DNA of 64,000 bases from Sphingomonas palmae (GTDB lineage: Bacteria; Pseudomonadota; Alphaproteobacteria; Sphingomonadales; Sphingomonadaceae): contig NZ_FNZZ01000001.1 in NCBI RefSeq assembly GCF_900109565.1, forward strand, positions 620,001 through 684,000, read 5' to 3'. Numbering within the stretch: the first letter of the stretch is position 1; each line of letters starts with the position of its first letter. Under the pieces are notes generated by a model that saw only the letters and a list, made by a program, of their open reading frames with translations, ran no database searches and was not told the origin of the DNA. Position numbers and translations under genes: made by a program. Below, piece by piece: positions 35,970 through 43,971 of the stretch.

Positions 35970-36056
35970 TGGTACGGGCGGTCGGGCTCGAACCGACACT
36001 CTGTCTCCAGAACCAGATTTTGAGTCTAGCGCGTCTACCAATTCCACCACGCCCGC
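35970..36056 (-). tRNA. tRNA-Leu (CAA)
   Basis: 87 bases including an encoded CCA. Acceptor arm GCGGGCG pairs with CGCCCGT (one G-U), the anticodon stem CTAGA/TCTGG encloses the loop CTCAAAA with anticodon CAA, and the T arm GTCGG/CCGAC encloses TTCGAGC. The long variable arm marks a class II tRNA. It reads UUG codons. Confidence 0.97.
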
Positions 36057-36137
36057 GTGGATGTCGCCCCTGTGGCAGGCAATTTCGCGCGCGTCCAGAC
36101 GCTTTGTGACCGAGCGCCGGCCAACCTCGCGGCAGCG

Positions 36138-36512
36138 TTACCGCTTGAACGCGCTCCGTCCGAAGCGCTTCACGGTCGGCTGTGCATCCCCGGGCGTCTT
36201 GCGCGCGCGCTGCGGGTCGATCTCGCGGTCAAATGCGACGCCGGCGCGACCCTCGATCTGCCAGGCGATGCGACCGGCGATCCAGCCTAGCCCGCGCACC
36301 TCGACCTCGACATCGCCCTCAGGCGCGACCGGATAAGGCAGCTCGACCATCAGCCCGCCCGCAGACAGGTTACGCACGCGCACGTCGACGGGCTGCCTGC
36401 CCGCCATGCGCATCTTCGCCATCAAGAACAGGCTGTCGCGGCCGCGCGTCGCATCGACCCCGGCGTTCACGCCGGTGTCGGGTTCGAAAACGCCTTTTCC
36501 CAAATGCTCCAT
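36138..36512 (-). CDS. PilZ domain protein
   Basis: 124 aa from ATG 36512 (GTG 36521 is possible). PilZ domains bind cyclic di-GMP. The Nx(S)xxG motif is present as VRNLSAGGLMVE, with VDVRVRN before it supplying the arginine region, and GWIAGRIAWQIEGRAGVAFD as the closing strands. No other domain. An effector of motility or exopolysaccharide is possible; the EAL protein at 49878 is the only other c-di-GMP gene in the window. Confidence 0.88.
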   Translation of the reverse strand: MEHLGKGVFEPDTGVNAGVDATRGRDSLFLMAKMRMAGRQPVDVRVRNLSAGGLMVELPYPVAPEGDVEVEVRGLGWIAGRIAWQIEGRAGVAFDREIDPQRARKTPGDAQPTVKRFGRSAFKR

Positions 36513-36601
36513 CAACCCCACCGCTGTCGGTCCGATCGCCGGCCTAGCCGCCCGGCAGTAAAGAACCGCTTACCATGCGGTCGGTTCGATCAGGCGACTG
36601 T

Positions 36602-37054
36602 TCAATCGTCGCGCGAGACCTTCTCGTTGCGCTCATGCCGCTCCTGCGCCTCGACCGTCATCGTCGCGATCGGGCGTGCTTCGAGCCGTTGCAGGCTGAT
36701 CGGTTCGCCCGTCACCTCGCAATAGCCATATTCGCCCTCTTCGAGCCGACGCAGCGCGGCGTCGATCTTCGACACCAGCTTGCGCTGCCGGTCGCGGGTG
36801 CGAAGCTCGATCGACCAGTCGGTCTCGCTCGACGCGCGGTCGGTCAGATCGGGTTCGCGCAGCGAATCGACCTGGAGCTGAGACAGCGTGCCCAGGCTCT
36901 CGCGCAGGATCGCTTCCTTCCAATCGTACAGCTTCTGCCGGAAATACGCCTGCTGGCGCGGGTTCATGAACGGTTCGTCGGCACTCGGCCGGTAACCATT
37001 ATTGTCATCAACCGCGATTGCGGCTTCTTCGATACGATTCAACACCGTAGCCAT
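36602..37054 (-). CDS. dksA: RNA polymerase-binding transcription factor DksA
   Basis: 150 aa. Binds the RNA polymerase secondary channel with ppGpp to tune rRNA and amino-acid promoters. The coiled-coil region carries AYFRQKLYDWKEAIL and DLTDRASSETDWSIELRTRD, with the tip Asp residues. The zinc-finger region is YGYCEVTGEPISLQRLEARP followed by IATMTVEAQERHER: only one of the four cysteines remains, as is usual in Alphaproteobacteria. Start MATVLNRIEEA at 37054. Confidence 0.95.
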   Translation of the reverse strand: MATVLNRIEEAAIAVDDNNGYRPSADEPFMNPRQQAYFRQKLYDWKEAILRESLGTLSQLQVDSLREPDLTDRASSETDWSIELRTRDRQRKLVSKIDAALRRLEEGEYGYCEVTGEPISLQRLEARPIATMTVEAQERHERNEKVSRDD

Positions 37055-37412
37055 CGACACTCTCCCGCCTGCGCGCCAGGAATGATCGTCAACACCGCTG
37101 GTGCGCCCCCTGCCGGGGCCTATAACCGCGTTCGTACATAACGACAAGCGAACAGCACGTTTTCCGTACGATCGTGTCGATGACGCCGTCCTGAACGAAA
37201 TCGGCTCACCCAAATCGATTCAGTCCCAGCGTGATACGTTAACCATAAACCAGCCGCTCGCAGGCCGATACAAAGCGTCGTGGCCGTGACATTGGTGGTT
37301 AACGGCGTTGCACTTAAGCCTTTGTTTTGCACTTTGGAGGCATGGGCAGGGCAATAGCGCTGCTTTGGATTTCCGCGACGGTTCGCTTCGTCGCCAACGA
37401 GAGAGTGATGGC
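37055..37412. other. Intergenic region between dksA and the PEP-CTERM-like gene
   Basis: No gene recognised over 358 bases. It is less GC-rich than its surroundings. Two GTTAAC hexamers (37238-37243 and 37298-37303) and two TTGCAC boxes (37308-37313 and 37327-37332) are seen; either box could be a -35, but no clear -10 follows at the right distance. It must hold the divergent promoters of dksA and the surface protein gene. Confidence 0.5.
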
Positions 37413-38297
37413 ATGTCTGTGCGGATGGCGTTGGCAAAACTTTGCGCGTGCACCTGCGGTGGCGCACTGATCGGCGGTGGTGCGGTGCACGTGGCGGAAA
37501 CGGCCAAGCACCGCACGGTGTACGCGAAAAAGGCGACCAAGCGCGTCGTGCGCCGCAGCTACGCGAGCAAGGGCAGCGTCCGCCGGATCGTGCGCCAGGC
37601 CGGCAACAATTGTGCGGCAACGACGGTGACGATCGCCAGCACCGGCGCGCCCGTCCCCGTGCCACTGCCCGAACCGGTTCCCGCCTTCGTCGGTGGCGGC
37701 GGCGCGGTCGCGGCCCCGATCGGTGGCGGCGGTTTCTACGGTGGTGGTGGCGGCGGTTTCTTCGCCGGCGGGTTTTTCGGCGGATCGGGCGGCAGCAGCG
37801 GCAGCAGCGGCGCGATCGTGGTGTCGTCCACCTCGACCTCGACCGGCGGCGCCAAGGTCGAGATCGACAATTCGAACAAGAACGAGAACAACGTCGATAA
37901 CTCGAGCAAGAACAACAACGACAATTCGAGCAACAACAACAACCAGAATCAGAACAACAACCACAACAACAACGAACAGAGCCAGGGCCAGGAACAGGGG
38001 CAGCAGCAAGGCCAGCAGCAGGGTCAGGGCCAGGGGCAGATCAGCTCGACGAGCACCTCGACCTCTTCGTCGTCCTACGGCTCCAGTTCGAAGGGCTGGG
38101 GATCGAGCCACGGCTGGGGATCGAACAACGGCTGGGATCACGGATGCAAGGGCGGGCATTGCGCGCCTCCGCCGGGATCGAGCAACGGCACCCCTGCCCC
38201 CGTCCCAGCGCCGCCGATGATGCTGCTGTTCGGCGCTGCCGCCGCCGCGCTGGTCGCGCGCAAGCGGTTGGCCAAGCGCGACACCGCCGCGGCCTGA
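37413..38297 (+). CDS. Asn/Gln-rich exported protein with PEP-CTERM-like sorting tail
   Basis: 294 aa from MSVRMALAKL. The N-terminal hydrophobic stretch contains three cysteines (C11, C13, C15) and looks like an export signal. A basic segment (KKATKRVVRRSY) follows. Then come Gly-rich repeats (residues 94-133), an Asn/Gln-rich low-complexity zone (151-209) and a Ser/Gly/Trp zone (211-243). The tail VPAPPMMLLFGAAAAALVARKR is Pro motif, hydrophobic helix and basic end, the layout of PEP-CTERM proteins handled by exosortase. Probably a surface or matrix protein; function unknown. An upstream frame start at 37308 is not used because it lies in the promoter zone. Confidence 0.8.
   Translation: MSVRMALAKLCACTCGGALIGGGAVHVAETAKHRTVYAKKATKRVVRRSYASKGSVRRIVRQAGNNCAATTVTIASTGAPVPVPLPEPVPAFVGGGGAVAAPIGGGGFYGGGGGGFFAGGFFGGSGGSSGSSGAIVVSSTSTSTGGAKVEIDNSNKNENNVDNSSKNNNDNSSNNNNQNQNNNHNNNEQSQGQEQGQQQGQQQGQGQGQISSTSTSTSSSSYGSSSKGWGSSHGWGSNNGWDHGCKGGHCAPPPGSSNGTPAPVPAPPMMLLFGAAAAALVARKRLAKRDTAAA
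37863..38039 (+). repeat. Low-complexity Asn/Gln-rich coding repeat
   Basis: Within the PEP-CTERM-like gene, codons 151-209 are dominated by AAC/AAT and CAG/CAA, with runs such as NNNNQNQNNN and GQQQGQQQGQGQGQ. The base composition is much richer in A than in neighbouring genes. Such tracts can change length by slippage. Confidence 0.85.
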
Positions 38298-38320
38298 AGT
38301 CGCGCTCAATCGCCCGAACA

Positions 38321-38366
38321 GAAACGGGGCCGGTGCAGCTGATGCACCGGCCCCGTTTCTTTTTTT
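38321..38366 (+). terminator. Rho-independent terminator after the PEP-CTERM-like gene
   Basis: A perfect 17-bp stem (38321-38337 with 38343-38359), a 5-base loop and a run of seven T (38360-38366). It ends the surface protein gene and lies 14 bases before the convergent host-attachment gene stop. Confidence 0.97.
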
Positions 38367-38380
38367 CTCGCAACCGAGCG

Positions 38381-38890
38381 TCAGGCTGCCTGCAGCGCCT
38401 TCTCGATCTCGTCGATCGGGTGACCAGTCAGATCCTTGTCGAGTTCGCCCGTCAGGCGGTTCTCGACCTCCTTGTGGTAGTGCTTGCGAAGCTCGCCCAG
38501 CGTCTTGGGCGGCGCGACGACGATCAGCGAATCGTAATTGTTGGCGAGCGCGCGCTTCTTGAGCAGCTCGGCTGCCTCGGCGGCGAAGCGGTCCTCTTCC
38601 AGCTGGTGGAAGTCGGTCTCGCCCATGCTGCCGCGATTGGCCGCGAACTGCGCGCCGCCGCCGCCCGCATTGCCCGATCCACCCTGCGCGGCGGGCGGTG
38701 CGCCGGCGCCCGACTGCGTCGACGAGGCACCGCCGGCGGCGTCGGTCTTCTGGTCGCGGTCCGCGGGGTTCGGCTTCTCCTGCGCGCTCTCGACGACCAG
38801 ATTGGGATATTCCGCGTCGCCCTCGTTGCGCAGGAACAAGAGCTTGCGTCCGTCCGCCACCAGCACGACGGATTTGTGAGGGACCTGCAT
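38381..38890 (-). CDS. Host attachment protein family (plant/host-attachment domain)
   Basis: 169 aa from [20 protein letters not shown], the opening of the host-attachment protein family named from Agrobacterium. The centre is a Gly/Ala/Ser-rich linker (residues about 50-85). The C-terminal half has [40 protein letters not shown] and the ending [14 protein letters not shown]. The fold is related to eRF1-like domains, and the attachment role is weakly established. No signal peptide, so it is cytosolic. Confidence 0.88.
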   Translation of the reverse strand: MQVPHKSVVLVADGRKLLFLRNEGDAEYPNLVVESAQEKPNPADRDQKTDAAGGASSTQSGAGAPPAAQGGSGNAGGGGAQFAANRGSMGETDFHQLEEDRFAAEAAELLKKRALANNYDSLIVVAPPKTLGELRKHYHKEVENRLTGELDKDLTGHPIDEIEKALQAA

Positions 38891-39003
38891 CGCGTTCTCC
38901 TTTGTTTCGCCCCGACCTAACGCCGCCTCCCTCTTCCGGGTTGCGCCCGTCGGCGCGCGGGCGGGTTGCACCGGTCGGGGGCGGTTGCCATAGCCCGTTC
39001 ACC

Positions 39004-40275
39004 ATGCACGACATCCGCCTGATCCGGGACGATCCCGCCGCCTTCGACGCCGCCCTTGCCAAGCGGGGGCTGGCGCCGCTCTCGGCCGAGGTGCTGTCGA
39101 TCGACGAACGCGCGCGCGCGCTGACGACCGAGGTGCAGGCGGTGCTCGCGCGGCGCAACGAAGCGTCGAAGGCGATCGGCGCCGCCAAGGCGCGGCGTGA
39201 CGACCCAACCGACCTGATGGCCGAGGTCGCGACGTTGAAAGAACGCCTGCCGGTGCTGGAGGCGGAGCAGAAGGCGGTCGCCGCCGCGCTGATCGACAGA
39301 CTGGCGACGATCCCGAACCTGCCGGCGGACGATGTGCCCAAGGGCAAGGACGAGAGCGACAACGTCGAGCTGAAACGCTGGGGCACCCCGCGTGCGTTCG
39401 ACTTCGTCCCGAAGGAACACGCCGATCTCGGCCCGGCGCTGGGCATGGATTTCGAGACCGGCGCGCGCTTGTCGGGGGCGCGCTTCACCTTTCTGCGCGG
39501 CGGCATGGCGCGGCTGCACCGCGCGCTGGCGCAGTTCATGCTCGATCGCCACGTCGAGGGTAACGGCTATGTCGAGTGCAACCCGCCGGTGCTGGTCGGT
39601 GATGCCGCGATGTACGGCACCGACAAACTGCCCAAGTTCGCCGACGACTCGTTCAAGACGACCGACGGCCGCTGGCTGATCCCGACATCCGAGGTCAGCC
39701 TGACCGCGTCGGTCGCCGACCGCATCCTCGGCGATCTGGCCGAGCCGATGCGGATGACTGCGCATACCTTGTGCTTCCGCAGCGAGGCGGGTGCCGCCGG
39801 GCGCGACACGCGCGGGTTCATCCGCCAGCACCAGTTCGAGAAGGTCGAGCTGGTCACCGTCTGCCGCCCCGACGACAGCGACGCCGAGCATGAGCGGATG
39901 ACGGCTTGCGCGGAAGGCGTGCTCGAAGCGCTCGACCTGCCCTACCGCCGCCTGCTGCTGTGCACCGGCGACATGGGGTTCGGTGCGCGCCGCACCTACG
40001 ACCTGGAGGTGTGGTTGCCGGGTCAGGATGCGTGGCGCGAGATCTCGTCCTGCTCAACCACGGGTGATTTTCAGGCGCGGCGGATGAACGCGCGGTTCCG
40101 CCCCGAGGGCGAGAAGGGCACGCGCTTCGTCCACACGCTGAATGGTTCGGGTCTGGCGGTCGGGCGGACGCTGGTCGCGGTGCTGGAGAATTACCAGCAG
40201 GCGGACGGCTCGGTCGCGGTGCCGGCGGTGCTCCAGCCGTACATGGGCGGCGTCGACCGGCTGAGCCCGCGCTGA
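39004..40275 (+). CDS. serS: Seryl-tRNA synthetase
   Basis: Class II synthetase charging tRNA-Ser, 423 aa. The N-terminal coiled coil (from [20 protein letters not shown] to VAAALIDRL) precedes the catalytic core with motif 2 ([20 protein letters not shown] followed by HQFEKVELV) and motif 3 ([20 protein letters not shown]). Its TGA overlaps the surE ATG by one base. Confidence 0.98.
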   Translation: MHDIRLIRDDPAAFDAALAKRGLAPLSAEVLSIDERARALTTEVQAVLARRNEASKAIGAAKARRDDPTDLMAEVATLKERLPVLEAEQKAVAAALIDRLATIPNLPADDVPKGKDESDNVELKRWGTPRAFDFVPKEHADLGPALGMDFETGARLSGARFTFLRGGMARLHRALAQFMLDRHVEGNGYVECNPPVLVGDAAMYGTDKLPKFADDSFKTTDGRWLIPTSEVSLTASVADRILGDLAEPMRMTAHTLCFRSEAGAAGRDTRGFIRQHQFEKVELVTVCRPDDSDAEHERMTACAEGVLEALDLPYRRLLLCTGDMGFGARRTYDLEVWLPGQDAWREISSCSTTGDFQARRMNARFRPEGEKGTRFVHTLNGSGLAVGRTLVAVLENYQQADGSVAVPAVLQPYMGGVDRLSPR

Positions 40276-41042
40276 TGCGCATCCTGCTCTCCAACGACGA
40301 CGGCTATCACGCGCCCGGCCTTGCGGTGCTGGAGAAGATCGCAGCCGAGCTGTCGGATGACGTGTGGGTGGTCGCGCCGGCGGAGGAGCAGTCGGGGACG
40401 GGCCGATCGCTCACGCTGACCCGGCCGCTGCGGGTGCGCAAATTCGCGGACAGGCGCTTCGCCGTTAGCGGCACACCGACCGACGCGGTGATGCTCGCGC
40501 TCGCCGAGTTGATGGACGGTGCGCCCGACCTAATCCTGTCGGGCGTCAACCGGGGCGGCAACCTGGCCGAGGACGTGATGTATTCGGGCACCGTCTCCGC
40601 CGCGATGGAAGGTGCGCTCGCCGGCATCCGCTCGGTTGCATTGAGCCAGCGTTACGGTGCGGTTGGCCCAGGCGACGACGTGTCGTTCGCGGTGGCGCAA
40701 GAATGGGGCGTTCGCACGATCCGTCCGCTGCTGGAGATGGACTGGGCGCCGCGCACGGTGGTCAACGTCAACTTTCCCGCAGTCGAGCCGGACGCGGTGC
40801 GCGGGATCACGACGGTGCGACAGGGTTTGCGCGATTACGGCCGCGTGCGGTTCGAGACGCGGCGCGACCCGCGCGGCTACGATTATCGCTGGATGTCGCT
40901 TGGCAGCATGAAGACGCCGCCCGCGCCCGACACCGACCTGTCGCGCGTCGCCGATGGCTGGATCACCGTTACCCCGCTGCACCTCGACCTGACGCATGAG
41001 GCGTCGATGGCAGCGCTCGCGCGCGTGTACGGCGAGGAATAA
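40275..41042 (+). CDS. surE: 5'-nucleotidase SurE
   Basis: Metal-dependent nucleoside monophosphate phosphatase, 255 aa. The metal site is LLSNDDGYHAPG (Asn7, Asp8, Asp9); SGVNRGGNLAEDVMYSGTVS and VNVNFPAV are typical. It is coupled to serS and followed by the LysM/LytM gene after 4 bases. pcm, its usual neighbour, is absent. Confidence 0.97.
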   Translation: MRILLSNDDGYHAPGLAVLEKIAAELSDDVWVVAPAEEQSGTGRSLTLTRPLRVRKFADRRFAVSGTPTDAVMLALAELMDGAPDLILSGVNRGGNLAEDVMYSGTVSAAMEGALAGIRSVALSQRYGAVGPGDDVSFAVAQEWGVRTIRPLLEMDWAPRTVVNVNFPAVEPDAVRGITTVRQGLRDYGRVRFETRRDPRGYDYRWMSLGSMKTPPAPDTDLSRVADGWITVTPLHLDLTHEASMAALARVYGEE

Positions 41043-41046
41043 GGCG

Positions 41047-42252
41047 ATGAGGCGGGTCGCGGCGACGGGATGGCTCCTGCTGCTCGGCGGCACGCTGGCG
41101 GGCTGTATCCCGAACGGGGTCGAGCGGGGTTACGACACGCCGCCACCGCCGCGCGATGCCGGTCGCTGGTCACGCGCGCCCGAGGAGCAGGATCGGCCCT
41201 ACGATCGCGGCGAGGAAGCGCCGCCCCGCCGCGCCGAGCGCCCGCGCCGAAACGCCGACATGGCCCCGCCGCGCGACCTGCCCGCCGCCGACCGCAGCGT
41301 CGCCGCGCGCACCGTGGTCGATCGCCAGACCGGCGTCGCGCGACTTCCCGCCCCTGCGCCCGCATGGGAGGCGCGTCCGGTCGAGGCCGACGCGCGCGAG
41401 GTCGAGACGCAGGACTATACCGTCGCACCCGGCGACACGCTGAGCCGCGTCGCCGACCGCGCCGGAGTCGCCGCCGACGCAATCGCGCGCGCGAATAATC
41501 TGGCCGAGCCGTACACGATCCAGGTCGGCGAGCGGCTGACGATCCCCGGCGGACGCTACCACCTCGTCCGCGCGGGTCAGACCGGCATCGCGATCGCGCG
41601 CGCCTACGGCGTGCCGTGGTCGCAGGTGATCGCCGCCAACCAGCTGGCCGAGCCGTACACGCTGCGCACCGGGCAGCGCGTTTTGATCCCCGGCACCTCG
41701 ACGCGCAGCGTGTCCGCGGCGCAGCGTGCCGCCGCCTTCACGCTCGACGTCGATTCGATCCTGACCGGGGGTGAGCCGGCGGTCGCGGTCAATCAGGCGC
41801 CGGCGAAGGCGGTCGCTACGCCGCGCCGCGTGCTCGCCGCGACGACCCCGGTTGCAGCCCCGCTCGGCGCTCCCGGCCAGTTCGCCTGGCCCGCGACCGG
41901 GCAGCTGATCCGCCGTTTCGGCCCCGGCGGATCGGGCGAGCGCAACGACGGGATCAAGATCGCGCTGCCCTTGCAGACGCCGATCAAGGCGACCGCGGAC
42001 GGCACCGTCGCCTATGTCGGGGACGGCATCGCCGCGCTGGGCGGGCTGGTCATCATCCGGCACGGCGGCGGCTGGACCTCGGTCTACGGCCACGCCAGCA
42101 AATTGCTGGTGCAGCGCGGACAGGCGGTGAAGAAGGGGCAGGCGATCGCGTTGTCGGGTGACACCGGCTTCGCCGACCGGCCCGAGCTGCATTTCGAGCT
42201 GCGCAAGGGGCGCACGCCGGTCGATCCAGTCCGGCAGCTGCCGGCACGCTAG
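41047..42252 (+). CDS. LysM/LytM lipoprotein, NlpD-like, with degenerate peptidase site
   Basis: 401 aa. The lipoprotein signal ends [10 protein letters not shown] Pro/Arg-rich linker is followed by two LysM motifs ([18 protein letters not shown] and [19 protein letters not shown]), then a LytM/M23 domain. The zinc site is degraded: HxxxD is NDGIK, and HxH is LHFEL, although YGHAS is present. So it should not cut peptidoglycan but could activate amidases, as NlpD and EnvC do at division. The surE-nlpD order is also that of E. coli. Confidence 0.9.
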   Translation: MRRVAATGWLLLLGGTLAGCIPNGVERGYDTPPPPRDAGRWSRAPEEQDRPYDRGEEAPPRRAERPRRNADMAPPRDLPAADRSVAARTVVDRQTGVARLPAPAPAWEARPVEADAREVETQDYTVAPGDTLSRVADRAGVAADAIARANNLAEPYTIQVGERLTIPGGRYHLVRAGQTGIAIARAYGVPWSQVIAANQLAEPYTLRTGQRVLIPGTSTRSVSAAQRAAAFTLDVDSILTGGEPAVAVNQAPAKAVATPRRVLAATTPVAAPLGAPGQFAWPATGQLIRRFGPGGSGERNDGIKIALPLQTPIKATADGTVAYVGDGIAALGGLVIIRHGGGWTSVYGHASKLLVQRGQAVKKGQAIALSGDTGFADRPELHFELRKGRTPVDPVRQLPAR

Positions 42253-42289
42253 CGAATACGTCCGCGTTGATGCTAAGCGCGCCGCCGAC

Positions 42290-43516
42290 ATGACCGACTA
42301 TACTTCCGACCTGCTCCGCACGCTCTCGACGCGCGGCTACATCCACCAGATGACCGATGCCGCCGCGCTCGACGCGTTGGCGGCGAAGCAGATCGTGCCG
42401 GGCTATATCGGCTTCGATCCGACCGCGCCGTCGCTCCACGTCGGCAGCCTGGTGCAGATCATGATGCTCCGGCGCATGCAGCAGACCGGGCACAAGCCGA
42501 TCGTGCTGATGGGCGGCGGCACCGGCAAGATCGGCGATCCGAGCTTCAAGGACGAGGCGCGCAAACTGTCGTCGCAGGAGGTGATCGACGCCAATATCGC
42601 CGGCATCCAGCGCATCTTCGAGCGTTTCCTGACCTTCGGCGAGGGTGAGACCGACGCGGTGATGGTCAACAATGCCGATTGGCTCGATCAACTCGAGTAC
42701 ATCCCGTTCCTGCGCGAGGTCGGCCAGCATTTCTCGGTCAACCGGATGCTCGGGTTCGACTCGGTCAAGCTCCGGCTCGATCGCGAACAGTCGCTGAGCT
42801 TCCTCGAGTTCAACTACATGATCCTGCAGGGCTACGACTTCGCCGAGCTCAACCGTCGCCGCGGGGTGCGGCTACAGATGGGCGGGTCGGATCAGTGGGG
42901 CAACATCGTCAACGGTGTCGACCTGGCGCGGCGGATGGACGGTGCGGAGGTGTACGGGCTCACCACACCGCTGCTGACCAAGGCGGACGGGTCGAAGATG
43001 GGCAAGTCGGTCGACGGCGCGGTGTGGCTGCACGAGGACCAGTTGCCGCACTTCGATTACTGGCAGTTCTGGCGCAACACCGACGACCGCGATGTCGGTC
43101 GCTTTCTGCGGCTGTTCACCGATTTGCCGCTCGACGAGATCGCACGGCTGGAGGCGCTGGGCGGCGCGGAGATCAACGAGGCGAAGAAGGTGCTCGCCAA
43201 CGAGGCCACCGCGATGTGCCGCGGGCGGGCCGCGGCCGACGAGGCGGCGGAGACCGCGCGGCGGACGTTCGAGGAGGGTGCGAGCGGGGCCGCGCTGCCG
43301 TCGATCACCGCGTCGGGCGAGATTGCGCTGGTCGACGCGCTGGTCGCGCTCGGCTTCGCAGGCTCGAAGGGCGAGGCACGCCGCCTTATCAAGGGTGGCG
43401 GCGCGCGCGTCGATGGCGAGAAGGTCGGCGACGAGGCCGCGGTGGTGACGATCGGCGCCGAGCCGGTGCGCGTGTCGGCGGGCAAGAAGCACCACGGGCT
43501 CGTCAATCCGGGCTGA
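42290..43516 (+). CDS. tyrS: Tyrosyl-tRNA synthetase
   Basis: Class I synthetase, 408 aa. The HIGH motif is the variant PSLHVGSL, the KMSKS motif is DGSKMGKS, and the Tyr-binding [13 protein letters not shown] and [11 protein letters not shown] are typical. The C-terminal S4 RNA-binding domain is [20 protein letters not shown]. It is the last gene of serS-surE-nlpD-like-tyrS and ends within a palindrome shared with the convergent ydcZ-like gene. Confidence 0.98.
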   Translation: MTDYTSDLLRTLSTRGYIHQMTDAAALDALAAKQIVPGYIGFDPTAPSLHVGSLVQIMMLRRMQQTGHKPIVLMGGGTGKIGDPSFKDEARKLSSQEVIDANIAGIQRIFERFLTFGEGETDAVMVNNADWLDQLEYIPFLREVGQHFSVNRMLGFDSVKLRLDREQSLSFLEFNYMILQGYDFAELNRRRGVRLQMGGSDQWGNIVNGVDLARRMDGAEVYGLTTPLLTKADGSKMGKSVDGAVWLHEDQLPHFDYWQFWRNTDDRDVGRFLRLFTDLPLDEIARLEALGGAEINEAKKVLANEATAMCRGRAAADEAAETARRTFEEGASGAALPSITASGEIALVDALVALGFAGSKGEARRLIKGGGARVDGEKVGDEAAVVTIGAEPVRVSAGKKHHGLVNPG

Positions 43517-43530
43517 GCGCGCGCTCAGCC
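43511..43530. repeat. Perfect 20-bp palindrome across two convergent stops
   Basis: GGCTGAGCGC followed by GCGCTCAGCC is perfectly self-complementary. It contains the tyrS TGA (43514-43516) and the complement of the ydcZ-like TGA (43525-43527), so the last Gly or Arg codons and stops mirror one another. It may act as a shared terminator, but no T-run follows. Confidence 0.6.
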
Positions 43531-43962
43531 GCGGCGGACGACGATCACGCCCAGGATCACCAGCACAACGCCGATCAGCCGCGCCGGGGTGATCGGCTGC
43601 TGAGGCAGACCCAACAGCCCGAAGCGATCGATCAGCATCGCGGTGACGAGCTGGCTCGCGACCGCCGCGGTGAGCGTCACCGCCAAACCAAGTCGCGGCG
43701 TCGCGAAGGCGATTGCAGCGACGAACGCCGCGCCGTAGAAGCCACCCAGCCACGCCCACCACGGCGCGCCCCGTGCGGCCGACAAGGGTGTGCGATCAGC
43801 CAGCCAGATCACGAGCAGCGCCGCGGTGCCGACCGCGAACGAGATCAGCGCCGCGAGCCACACCGATCCCGACGCTTTCGCGAGCGCGGCGTTGGTCGGT
43901 GGCTGCAGCGCGACCCCGATCCCGGCGATCAGCACGGCCAGGATCGGGAACAACGCCTGCAT
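43525..43962 (-). CDS. DMT-superfamily transporter, YdcZ/DUF606 type
   Basis: 145 aa with five hydrophobic segments, beginning LFPILAVLIAGIGVALQPPT (the family start) and including WLAALISFAVGTAALLVIW, WWAWLGGFYGAAFVAAIAF and a final IGVVLVILGVIVV. Members are small drug/metabolite-type permeases, usually in pairs; only one copy is here. Its upstream neighbour on the strand is recG. Confidence 0.9.
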   Translation of the reverse strand: MQALFPILAVLIAGIGVALQPPTNAALAKASGSVWLAALISFAVGTAALLVIWLADRTPLSAARGAPWWAWLGGFYGAAFVAAIAFATPRLGLAVTLTAAVASQLVTAMLIDRFGLLGLPQQPITPARLIGVVLVILGVIVVRRG

Positions 43963-43971
43963 GTTTTCTCC

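Noticed and set aside
37238-37303. GTTAAC hexamers as CtrA sites
   Set aside because: CtrA needs TTAA-N7-TTAA; neither hexamer has the second half at the right distance.
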